A stretch of DNA of 64,000 bases, from assembly GCA_023391815.1 (NCBI GenBank), contig JAEWAF010000097.1, positions 113,968-177,967 of the forward strand. The letters run 5' to 3'. The position numbers were made by a program, and so were the translations under genes. Under the pieces are notes generated by a model, which was not told where the DNA came from, did no database searches, and saw nothing but the letters and a program-made list of their open reading frames with translations. Of this stretch, positions 17,122 to 24,432 are shown piece by piece (within the stretch, counting starts at the first letter, position 1; each line of letters opens with the position of its first letter). Origin of the DNA: Pseudomonadota bacterium (GTDB taxonomy: Bacteria; Pseudomonadota; Gammaproteobacteria; Steroidobacterales; Steroidobacteraceae).

Positions 17122-17130
17122 CCACTGGCG

Positions 17131-18543
17131 ATGAAGCTGTATCAGGAGCTGGCCGCCGATCTCACATCGCTCATCCAGCAAGGCACGCTGCAGGCGGGCG
17201 AGCGAATTCCATCGGTTCGTGAGCTGTGCCGTGAGCGAGGTGTGAGCCCCGCCACGGCGATGCGTGCATACGACGTGCTCGAAGCGAACGGGCTGGTCGA
17301 GAGTCGGCATCGCTCAGGATATTTCGTCAGCAAGCGTTGGCAGCAGTCGCCGAGCGAGCCACGGGCGTCGCGGCCCTCGTCACGCACGACCCAGGTCGAT
17401 GTCAGCGATCTGGTCTTCAGCATCCTCGAAGCATCGCGCGATCGCGACGTAGTGCCGCTGGGCTCGGCGTTTCCCAGCCCGACCCTGTTTCCTTGGGCCA
17501 AACTCGCCCGACATCTCGGCAGCAGCGCCAGGAACATGGATCCGTGGAGCACCGTCGAAAGTCTGCCGCCCGGCAGCCCGGAGTTGAGGCGCCAGATCGC
17601 GCGTCGCTATTTGCAGTTCGGCTCGCGTGTGCCGGCCGATGAGATCGTCGTGACTTCCGGTGCGCTCGAAGCGCTGACCTTGTGTCTGCAAACCGTCACG
17701 CGTCCCGGCGATACGGTCGCGATCGAGGCACCCGCGTTCTATGCGTGCTTGCAGGCGATCGAAACATGGGGCCTGCGAGCAGTGGAGATTCCAACGCATC
17801 CGCGCGAAGGCGTGGACCTCGGCGCGCTGGAACAGGCGATCACGAAGCACAATGTGCGCGCGTGCTGGTTCATGACGACGTTTCAGAATCCGCTCGGCGC
17901 ATCGCTGCCGGAAGAAAAAAAGCGCGACCTGGTGCAACTGCTCGCCGAGCATGAAGTGCCGCTGATCGAGGATGACGTTTACGCCGAGCTGCACTTCGAC
18001 AAACATCGGCCGAAGCCGGCCAAGGCGTTCGATCGCAAGGGGCTCGTGCTCAACTGCGGCTCGTTCTCGAAAAGCCTCGCGCCCGGCTACCGATTGGGCT
18101 GGACGGCGGCGGGTCGTTTCGCGCCCGCTGTCCAGCGCCGCAAGGTCACCACTTCGCTCGCCACCAGTGTGCCCATTCAGAACGGCATCGCGCAGATGCT
18201 GCGAAATGAAGGCTACGATCGGCACCTGGATAAATTGCGTCAGGCATTGCGCTCACAGCAGGGCGCGGCGCTGGCTGCACTCAGGCAACACTTTCCTTCG
18301 GGCTTTCGAGTGGCGACGCCGGAGGGTGGTTATTTTCTCTGGATCGAGCTGCCCGAACAGGTGGACGCACTCGAAGTCCATCGCCGCGCCATCGATGCCC
18401 ACATCAGCATCGCGCCGGGCCCGATGTTTTCGGCGCGCCGGCAGTTTCGGCACTGTCTTCGTTTGAACTACGGCCACCCCTGGACCGCCCAGGTCGAGGA
18501 CGCCGTGGCCGAGTTGGGCCGCATCATCCGCGCGCTGACCTGA
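17131..18543 (+). CDS. MocR-type (GntR-aminotransferase) transcriptional regulator
   Basis: 470 residues. Residues 1-70 are a GntR winged helix (LYQELAADLTSLIQQGTLQAGERIPSVRELC..SPATAMRAYDVLEANGLVESRHRSGYFV). Residues ~100-465 are a fold-type-I aminotransferase domain with the PLP-lysine in CGSFSKSLAPGYRLGW. MocR proteins sense PLP or amino-acid aldimines and usually activate one neighbouring operon. Its target is not obvious: flanking genes are small membrane proteins upstream and YciI-ECF42 downstream. It could alternatively act as a 2-aminoadipate transaminase, but the intact HTH favours regulation. Confidence 0.87.
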   Translation: MKLYQELAADLTSLIQQGTLQAGERIPSVRELCRERGVSPATAMRAYDVLEANGLVESRHRSGYFVSKRWQQSPSEPRASRPSSRTTQVDVSDLVFSILEASRDRDVVPLGSAFPSPTLFPWAKLARHLGSSARNMDPWSTVESLPPGSPELRRQIARRYLQFGSRVPADEIVVTSGALEALTLCLQTVTRPGDTVAIEAPAFYACLQAIETWGLRAVEIPTHPREGVDLGALEQAITKHNVRACWFMTTFQNPLGASLPEEKKRDLVQLLAEHEVPLIEDDVYAELHFDKHRPKPAKAFDRKGLVLNCGSFSKSLAPGYRLGWTAAGRFAPAVQRRKVTTSLATSVPIQNGIAQMLRNEGYDRHLDKLRQALRSQQGAALAALRQHFPSGFRVATPEGGYFLWIELPEQVDALEVHRRAIDAHISIAPGPMFSARRQFRHCLRLNYGHPWTAQVEDAVAELGRIIRALT

Positions 18544-18560
18544 AATAATTTCTCCGGCGG

Positions 18561-18587
18561 CGTCGAAATCGTCCTGCCGGCTCCGAC
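18561..18587 (+). promoter_or_regulatory. Candidate ECF42-type promoter upstream of the YciI-sigma pair
   Basis: CGTCGA (18561-18566) and CGAC (18584-18587), 17 bp apart, resemble the TGTCGA / CGA-type hexamers known for ECF42 sigma factors, which often autoregulate through their DGPF/YciI operon. A TACAAT at 18618-18623 could instead be a housekeeping -10 box. Confidence 0.35.
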
Positions 18588-18646
18588 CTGCTCCTGAAAG
18601 CCCGCCGCCGGGCGCGCTACAATCGCCTCACACAGGAGCTAACCGT

Positions 18647-19033
18647 ATGAAATTCATGTTGATGATGAACACCCCCGCGGGTGGCGAGTACCAGATCATG
18701 AGCTGGCCGAAGCAGGACATCGAGGCGCACATCGCCTTCATGATCGACTTCCACAAGCAGCTCTCCGGGTCGGGTGAACTGGTGGACGCGCAAGGTCTCA
18801 CGTCGCCTGCGCAGGCCAAGCTGGTCCGCGCTGGCAAGGATGGCAAGCCCGTTACCGATGGCGTGTTTCCGGAGTCGAAAGAATTTCTCGCCGGCTATTG
18901 GATCATCGACGTTCCCAGCGCTGCGCGCGCTTACGAGATTGCCGCTCAGGCGTCGCTTGCGCCGGGCGTTGGCGGTGTGCCGCTGTATCTTCCTATCGAA
19001 GTGCGTGAGATCGGCGTCGCGCCGAAAACTTAG
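18647..19033 (+). CDS. YciI/DGPF-domain protein
   Basis: 128 residues starting MKFMLMMNTPAGGEYQI, with a FMIDFHKQLSGSGELVDAQGL segment and FAGYWIIDV-type strand, the dimeric alpha-beta barrel of the YciI/DGPF family. AGGAG precedes the ATG. The stop shares its last base with the start of the ECF sigma gene, and DGPF proteins are the standard genomic partner of ECF42 sigma factors. Its molecular role is not settled; it is probably a target or a modulator of the sigma factor. Confidence 0.87.
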   Translation: MKFMLMMNTPAGGEYQIMSWPKQDIEAHIAFMIDFHKQLSGSGELVDAQGLTSPAQAKLVRAGKDGKPVTDGVFPESKEFLAGYWIIDVPSAARAYEIAAQASLAPGVGGVPLYLPIEVREIGVAPKT

Positions 19034-20286
19034 TGAGCTCCGGGAAGCTCGACGCAACCACCGAGCACCTGCTGCGCGAGCTGGCGCCGCAGGTCTTGGG
19101 TGCGGTGATGCGTCGTTATCGCAATCTCAGCAGCTGCGAAGATGCCGTCCAGGAAGCGCTGATCGCCGCGGCCACGCAGTGGCCCGATGAAGGCGTGCCC
19201 CAGAATCCTCGCGGCTGGCTGTTGCAGGTCGCGCTTCGACGCATGACCGATCATGTTCGCAGCGAGATCGCGCGTCGCAATCGCGAAGCTGTGGCGATGG
19301 AGGATGTGCCTGTGGTAGTCGCGCCCACGGTATATAGCGAGCCGGAAATCGATCCGGATGACACGCTCGTGCTGTTGTTCATGTGCTGTCATCCGTCGCT
19401 GTCCGCCCCTTCGGCGATTGCATTGACGTTGCGAGCCGTGGGCGGGCTCACCACCGGGGAAATCGCGAAGGCGTTTCTGGTGCCGGAAGCGACCATGGCG
19501 CAACGAATCAGTCGCGCCAAGCAGAGCGTCAAAACATCCGATGTCGCGTTTCAGATGCCGGAAGCGTCGGAGCGTGCCGAGCGACTGGGCTCGGTGCTCC
19601 ATGTCTTATATCTCATTTTCAATGAAGGCTACACGACGAGCTCGGGCGCGGAGTTGCAGCGGACGGATTTGTCGAGCGAGGCGATTCGACTCACGCGGCT
19701 CGTCGTCAAGCTCGTGCCCGACGACGGCGAGGCACTGGGCCTGCTCGCACTGATGTTACTCACCGATGCGCGGCGTCTTGCTCGCAGCGGGCCGAATGGT
19801 GAGTTGATTCCGCTCGACGAGCAGGATCGGAGATTGTGGGACAAGGCGATGATCGACGAGGGCGCCGCGCTCGTCACCAAAGCGTTTTCTCTCGGCGCCG
19901 TCGGCGAATATCAATTGCAGGCTGCGATCGCCGCGCTCCACGACGACGCGGCGCGCGTCGAGGATACCGATTGGCCGCAGATCCAGGCGCTGTATGGCGT
20001 GCTGATGCGAATGTCAGATAACCCGATGACCGTGATGAATCACGCCATCGCGGCGGCGATGGTCCATGGACCGGCGAAGGGACTGGAGTTGCTGGCGCCG
20101 TTGCAAAAGGATGAGCGCTTGCGCGGGAATCATCGATTGGACGCGGTTCGCGCGCATTTGCTCGAACGGGCGGGGGAGAAGAATGCGGCGGTCAAGTTGT
20201 ATCAAGCGGCGGCGGCGAAGACGAGCAGTATTCCGGAAAGGAACTACTTGATGTTGAAGGCGGCGCGGCTGCGCGACGGCGAATAG
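19033..20286 (+). CDS. ECF42-type RNA polymerase sigma factor with C-terminal extension
   Basis: 417 residues from GTG 19033. Region sigma2 is at ~15-85 (LRELAPQVLGAVMRRYRNLSSCEDAVQEALIAA), followed by sigma4 at ~110-170 (TLRAVGGLTTGEIAKAFLVPEATMAQRISRAK). A ~240-residue C-terminal extension (GSVLHVLYLIFNEGYTTSSGAELQRTDLSSEAIRL and on, DUF6596/TPR-like) follows, diagnostic of ECF42. This extension replaces an anti-sigma factor, and none is encoded nearby. It is translationally coupled to YciI and probably autoregulated. Confidence 0.9.
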   Translation: MSSGKLDATTEHLLRELAPQVLGAVMRRYRNLSSCEDAVQEALIAAATQWPDEGVPQNPRGWLLQVALRRMTDHVRSEIARRNREAVAMEDVPVVVAPTVYSEPEIDPDDTLVLLFMCCHPSLSAPSAIALTLRAVGGLTTGEIAKAFLVPEATMAQRISRAKQSVKTSDVAFQMPEASERAERLGSVLHVLYLIFNEGYTTSSGAELQRTDLSSEAIRLTRLVVKLVPDDGEALGLLALMLLTDARRLARSGPNGELIPLDEQDRRLWDKAMIDEGAALVTKAFSLGAVGEYQLQAAIAALHDDAARVEDTDWPQIQALYGVLMRMSDNPMTVMNHAIAAAMVHGPAKGLELLAPLQKDERLRGNHRLDAVRAHLLERAGEKNAAVKLYQAAAAKTSSIPERNYLMLKAARLRDGE

Positions 20287-20386
20287 GTTGGGAATTTACA
20301 GTGCCCGGCCAACGATGGCCGTATTCGATTCGGTCCGTGCGCTGGCGCCGCCGTGTGTTGCGCACCTTCTGAGAGCAACTGTGCGC

Positions 20387-21730
20387 TCAAAGCGCCGGTT
20401 TCAGTTGAGCGCTGCGTTCTAAAAAATCTTTCACAGCATATTGAACGATTGGTCCCTCGTATAAAGCGCTGTGAGCAAGCAGCCCCTCTCCAGGTGGTGA
20501 GACGCGAAGCGGCCAGGATCCGAGCGGAGTGGGTTCGGCGGACACGGCAATAAGAGCGGACCGAACCGCCAGGTCGAGCCCGAAGGGCATGAGAAGAAGT
20601 GTGTTGATGACGGTCGCGGCGATTGTCAGGGCCGGAGCTATGATCAGGTAAGCGACGCGAAATTGGAGGATGAGAAACATTGGAAGCATCGCCAATGTAG
20701 CGAACATCGCCCACGTGCCGAGGTCGGCCAAGTGGGCAGATGGGGTTGACAAGTAGAGCGCAATCAGGATCGGCGCTAAAAAAGCGAACAAGAATACTCG
20801 TAATGCAAGCAAGCCCAGTCGTCGAAGGCGACTGGGCAGCCTGCCGTCAAGTTCTTCAACCCAAAGCAGTACAGATGCAAGTTGACCGATGTATTTCAAG
20901 ATCCAAACCAGCAACCAAGATACAACGTGCATCGCTCCCAGTGCGCCGCTCGCCTCATCGCCTGTAGCCCGGAGCACCAGGAGCGACGTGGGAGGTGGGC
21001 GCATCAATGAAGCATCGGCAACGGATTCTCCATGCGAGCGTAACAATTCAGTAGAACGCTGCAGCATCCGCGTTATCCAACGATCCAGGCCGAGCATCGC
21101 CAGCAGTAGCCAGAGCGGCCCTATCGAGAGCAAGGCAAGCGCGGCTAGTCGGGGACTGATTGCCGCCAACAGGCCGATCGTCACCCACAGAAAAACACCG
21201 AACAATAGCAGTGGCTCGTCCCGCTTCTGTCGTTCCGAGCTCGCAAATGGGAGAACGCCGGCATATTTCGGTTGAACTATGATGAAGGGCGTTGACAGCG
21301 TGATTAGTTTGAACGGAACGTTGTCCATCCGGGTCGCTGCCATCGTGGCAATGGCGCCCCCGTGGCTATGACCGACCAGGTAGAGCGGCTTGCCATCGTT
21401 GTTATGCTGGGCCCAATGCACGAGGGCTCGCACTGCATCCAGTCTGGCGCCTTGATAGTTGTCGCCGCTCCAAAGAAGACGATAGACATCGCACGGCCCG
21501 ATGGCTTCAGTGAGATGAGTGATGAATGGATGGTCCTGTCGTGTCCACGCTGCACCTCGCGCAAAGGTGCCGTGAATCAAGACCACTCGCGCCTGCTGGC
21601 CGGTTGCACATAGCTCCTGCACTTCGATCTTCCGTCGCAAAACCAGGGTGCGAAATGGGCCGCACAAGAACATCAATACAGCGGCAACGATTGCTATCCA
21701 GAAGCCGGGTGCGAAGTTTGCTGTGTGCAT
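20387..21730 (-). CDS. Membrane-associated alpha/beta hydrolase (lipase-like), unknown
   Basis: 447 residues. One N-terminal membrane segment (FWIAIVAAVLMFLCGPF) is followed by an alpha/beta-hydrolase region with oxyanion-type VVLIHGTFARGAAW and nucleophile elbow LVGHSHGGAIATMAA. After that come several hydrophobic segments (~175-215 and ~300-385), so the chain looks membrane embedded. It is probably a serine esterase or lipase acting at the membrane, but no named family is recognised. The base composition is clearly less G+C-rich than the neighbours (28 G+C in the 60 bases 20761-20820), suggesting horizontal acquisition. Confidence 0.7.
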   Translation of the reverse strand: MHTANFAPGFWIAIVAAVLMFLCGPFRTLVLRRKIEVQELCATGQQARVVLIHGTFARGAAWTRQDHPFITHLTEAIGPCDVYRLLWSGDNYQGARLDAVRALVHWAQHNNDGKPLYLVGHSHGGAIATMAATRMDNVPFKLITLSTPFIIVQPKYAGVLPFASSERQKRDEPLLLFGVFLWVTIGLLAAISPRLAALALLSIGPLWLLLAMLGLDRWITRMLQRSTELLRSHGESVADASLMRPPPTSLLVLRATGDEASGALGAMHVVSWLLVWILKYIGQLASVLLWVEELDGRLPSRLRRLGLLALRVFLFAFLAPILIALYLSTPSAHLADLGTWAMFATLAMLPMFLILQFRVAYLIIAPALTIAATVINTLLLMPFGLDLAVRSALIAVSAEPTPLGSWPLRVSPPGEGLLAHSALYEGPIVQYAVKDFLERSAQLKPAL

Positions 21731-21872
21731 TGGATACCGGCGGTGGCAGTGCCACGTTTTGAGGGTGGTTTATCTCGACTGATGATAGGCTAAGCACCCA
21801 CGCTGTGTTAGCTCTCACGCGGTTCAATTCGCGGCAACACAATCCGCTGCATGGGCGCCATCCCGATTGGCC

Positions 21873-22493
21873 TCAGCCCATCAAATATCCGACCACCAGG
21901 CGTGTGGCCTCGTCGACGAGTGCTTCCGTCTCTTGCTCCGACGCGATCTCTCGATGCAAGACTGCCGTGTGCGTCAGCGCTTCGATCGAGGTCACGCAGA
22001 CAAAGGCCGCAAGATCGAGGTCAACGGCGCGAATCTCTGGCCGGTGAGTCTCGAGATAAGCCTTGAACAGCGCATAGTTCTGCCGGCTGAACATCTCCAC
22101 CTTCTCGAGCTTGCCGACGCGGGGAATCTGCTCCGCGAGCACTCGATGCAGCTTCGGATCGATGCGATGCGCCTTGACGGCCATGGCGACGAAAGTGCGC
22201 ACGCCTCGCTCTAGCGATTGGTTGGCAGCCTTTGCCAGCTCGCCCCGGACGAGTTGCAAGATGTCTTGCTGGTGGCGCTCGATCACGGCGACCACGAGCG
22301 CCTCCTTGCTGGGGAAGTATTGATACAGGGAGCCGACGCTCACGCCGGCAACCTCGGCGATCCGGTTGGTGCTGGCCTTATCGAATCCTTCCCGCACCAG
22401 AATGCGAGCAGTCGCTGCGATCAGCGCATCGACGGTGGCGCGCGAGCGCTCCTGAGAGGCGTTTTTCCTGGGTTTCGTGAGCGGTCTTTTCAT
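21873..22493 (-). CDS. TetR/AcrR-family transcriptional regulator
   Basis: 206 residues. The HTH at ~15-65 reads RATVDALIAATARILVREGFDKASTNRIAEVAGVSVGSLYQYFPSKEALV. The C-terminal ~130 residues are a helical effector domain with an HTAVLHREI segment. GGAG lies upstream of the ATG. It is divergent from the DinB-like gene across 116 bp, which is a plausible target. Confidence 0.9.
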   Translation of the reverse strand: MKRPLTKPRKNASQERSRATVDALIAATARILVREGFDKASTNRIAEVAGVSVGSLYQYFPSKEALVVAVIERHQQDILQLVRGELAKAANQSLERGVRTFVAMAVKAHRIDPKLHRVLAEQIPRVGKLEKVEMFSRQNYALFKAYLETHRPEIRAVDLDLAAFVCVTSIEALTHTAVLHREIASEQETEALVDEATRLVVGYLMG

Positions 22494-22609
22494 CGGTGCT
22501 CCGCGCCGCCAATGCGAGTATCAAAAGCGAATGATGGCTCGTATTCTGATCTACATCGACGCCGCGGACAACGCCGAGCCTGGCGTTCAAGCACCCGGAA
22601 GGAGCATAC

Positions 22610-23113
22610 ATGCGCGATACGCTGCTACGTTTGTATCGATACAAGGCCTGGGCGAACGACGAGCTACTGACCGCTTTGGCCCGGTTCGGCGCGGCCTCGC
22701 TCATCACCGAATCGGCGATCAAGGCATTGAATCACAGCTATATCGTCGATCGGATCTTTGCCGCCCATTTGAACCGAACGGGCCACACGTATACGTCGAC
22801 CAACGAAAGCGACTTGCCGACGTTGACCGAGTTGTCGGCCGCGATCAGGGAATGCGATCGGGAGTATGTCGAGTACGTGGCCTCGCTGGAGGAGGAGCAA
22901 TTGAGCGAACGAATCGATTTCACGTTTACGGACGGTGCTCCCGGCTGCATGTCGCGTGAGGAGATGCTCATGCATGTGATCACCCACGGCGTAGGTCACC
23001 GCGGGCAGATCAGCGCGGTGTTCCTGCTCAACTCGGCCAAGCCAGCGAAGGATGGTTTCACGACTTATCTGCACGAGGCCGAAGCCGAGACGAGGCGGCG
23101 TGCTGCTGCGTGA
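22610..23113 (+). CDS. DinB-family putative metal-dependent enzyme
   Basis: 167 residues with a four-helix DinB fold. The opening is LLRLYRYKAWANDELLTAL, and the three metal ligands are visible as His42 (KALNHSY) and the paired histidines in MHVITHGVGHRGQI. AAGGAG precedes the ATG. Family members are thiol-dependent transferases or hydrolases (bacillithiol and mycothiol S-transferase relatives), or of unknown function. Substrate unknown. Confidence 0.87.
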   Translation: MRDTLLRLYRYKAWANDELLTALARFGAASLITESAIKALNHSYIVDRIFAAHLNRTGHTYTSTNESDLPTLTELSAAIRECDREYVEYVASLEEEQLSERIDFTFTDGAPGCMSREEMLMHVITHGVGHRGQISAVFLLNSAKPAKDGFTTYLHEAEAETRRRAAA

Positions 23114-23126
23114 GGGGCCGCGCCGG

Positions 23127-23546
23127 CTACGCGGTTCTCATATAGGGATCCCAGAACCCCGCCGCAGGCTCGATCTGCTGAACCACGTCGACCCAGGTGC
23201 CGGACGGATCGACGAGTCCAAAGCGCCGTTGGCCCCAAGGCTCATCGCGCAGCGCATAGGAGATGGGCGCGCCGGACTGCAGCGCTCGTTGAAACTCCGC
23301 CGCGGCGTCGCTCACTTGCAAGGTGAAGAACATGCCCTGGCCATTGAACTTCTCCGGGCCGGGCGGCGAGGACGGGTGATCGGGCGACATGAAGGCGAGG
23401 GCCAGCGTCGGGTTGGCTTTCGAGGCCAGATAGATGAACCAGGACGACTCGAACACCACCTCGAATCCGAAGTGCCGCACATAGAAGTCGCGGCAGGCGA
23501 CGATGGCGTCGGTGACAATGACCGGATAGGCGGATTCCAGTTGCAT
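23127..23546 (-). CDS. VOC / bleomycin-resistance-like protein
   Basis: 139 residues with opening YPVIVTDAIVACRDFYVRHFGFEVVFES, typical of glyoxalase-superfamily proteins, and ending FGLVDPSGTWVDVVQQIEPAAGFW. The first metal position is not an obvious His, so it may be a binding protein rather than an enzyme. It is followed on the same strand by its probable partner, the AraC regulator gene upstream at 23580 (34 bp gap), so the two are likely cotranscribed. Confidence 0.82.
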   Translation of the reverse strand: MQLESAYPVIVTDAIVACRDFYVRHFGFEVVFESSWFIYLASKANPTLALAFMSPDHPSSPPGPEKFNGQGMFFTLQVSDAAAEFQRALQSGAPISYALRDEPWGQRRFGLVDPSGTWVDVVQQIEPAAGFWDPYMRTA

Positions 23547-23579
23547 GGCGGGTCCTCGCGAAAAAACGCGAGCATGCGC

Positions 23580-24353
23580 TCAGCGTGGCGAGTGGTATTG
23601 AAAAAATGCGTCGTCGACGCGCAGCTGGCCGGGCGAGACGCCGGCGAGCCGGGTGAAGTCGCGGGTCATGTGAGCTTGGTCGGAATAGCCGGCGTCGTGC
23701 GCGACCGCACTCAAGGAACGCGACGCCGGGTGGACGATCAAGTCCGCGGCGTGCTTGAGCCGCGAAATCATGCTGAAGAACTTCAGCGGCACACCGACGG
23801 TCTGTAGAAACACGCGCTCCAGCTGTCGGCGACTCTTGCCGATGCGAACGGCGATGTCGTCCACTCTGGCGAGACCGCGATGCGCAGCGATGTGTTGAAC
23901 GACGCCATCGATATAACTGTCGACCGGCGGCCTGCGAGTCAGCGCCGAGATCAATATCTGATCGATCTCGTCGAATAACGCCTCACTCGTGACATGCGCA
24001 GCGACGCGCTCCGCCGGAAACCGCATGAGCGTTCGCAGGTCTTCGCGACCGTCCGTGATCTCATGTGCCGCGGCGGAGATGAAATGCCGACTCTGCCCGG
24101 GATGAAATCGAATGCCGAGGTAATGAGTGCCAGCCGTGCAAGGGATCGCGGTGGGTCGCGTCGTGCTGCCATAGATCCACGAGCGATGGCCACGCGCAGT
24201 GACTTCGAGCACCAGATCCACACAGCCATCGGGTAACGCCGCGTACACGGGCGACGTGTTGTTGAGACTGAGCCAGTATTGGCTGACATAGCGCGCCAGC
24301 CGGTCGGCGGGGCGCCGAACGGTCAGTAAGCTGGGCAGTGCTGCGGTCGTCAT
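23580..24353 (-). CDS. AraC-family transcriptional regulator
   Basis: 257 residues from ATG 24353 (MTTAALPSLL); a GTG at 24395 adds 14 unlikely residues. The N-terminal ~130 residues form a small cupin-like sensor (RLARYVSQYWLSLNNT), and the C-terminal ~100 residues an AraC HTH (VDDIAVRIGKSRRQLERVFLQTVGV; LSAVAHDAGYSDQAHMTRDFTRLAG). It sits directly ahead of the VOC gene and may autoregulate that pair. Confidence 0.87.
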   Translation of the reverse strand: MTTAALPSLLTVRRPADRLARYVSQYWLSLNNTSPVYAALPDGCVDLVLEVTARGHRSWIYGSTTRPTAIPCTAGTHYLGIRFHPGQSRHFISAAAHEITDGREDLRTLMRFPAERVAAHVTSEALFDEIDQILISALTRRPPVDSYIDGVVQHIAAHRGLARVDDIAVRIGKSRRQLERVFLQTVGVPLKFFSMISRLKHAADLIVHPASRSLSAVAHDAGYSDQAHMTRDFTRLAGVSPGQLRVDDAFFQYHSPR

Positions 24354-24432
24354 GTGTTCACGGTCATGTTCGCGATCGCGCCGTGGGTTTCGCACTGGCA
24401 GGGCCGATTCGAACTCTGAAGATCGGCCGAGC

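Noticed and set aside
17131..18543. Calling the MocR gene the missing 2-aminoadipate transaminase of the lysine cluster
   Set aside because: It has an intact GntR HTH and lies 40 kb from the cluster, so regulation is the better assignment.
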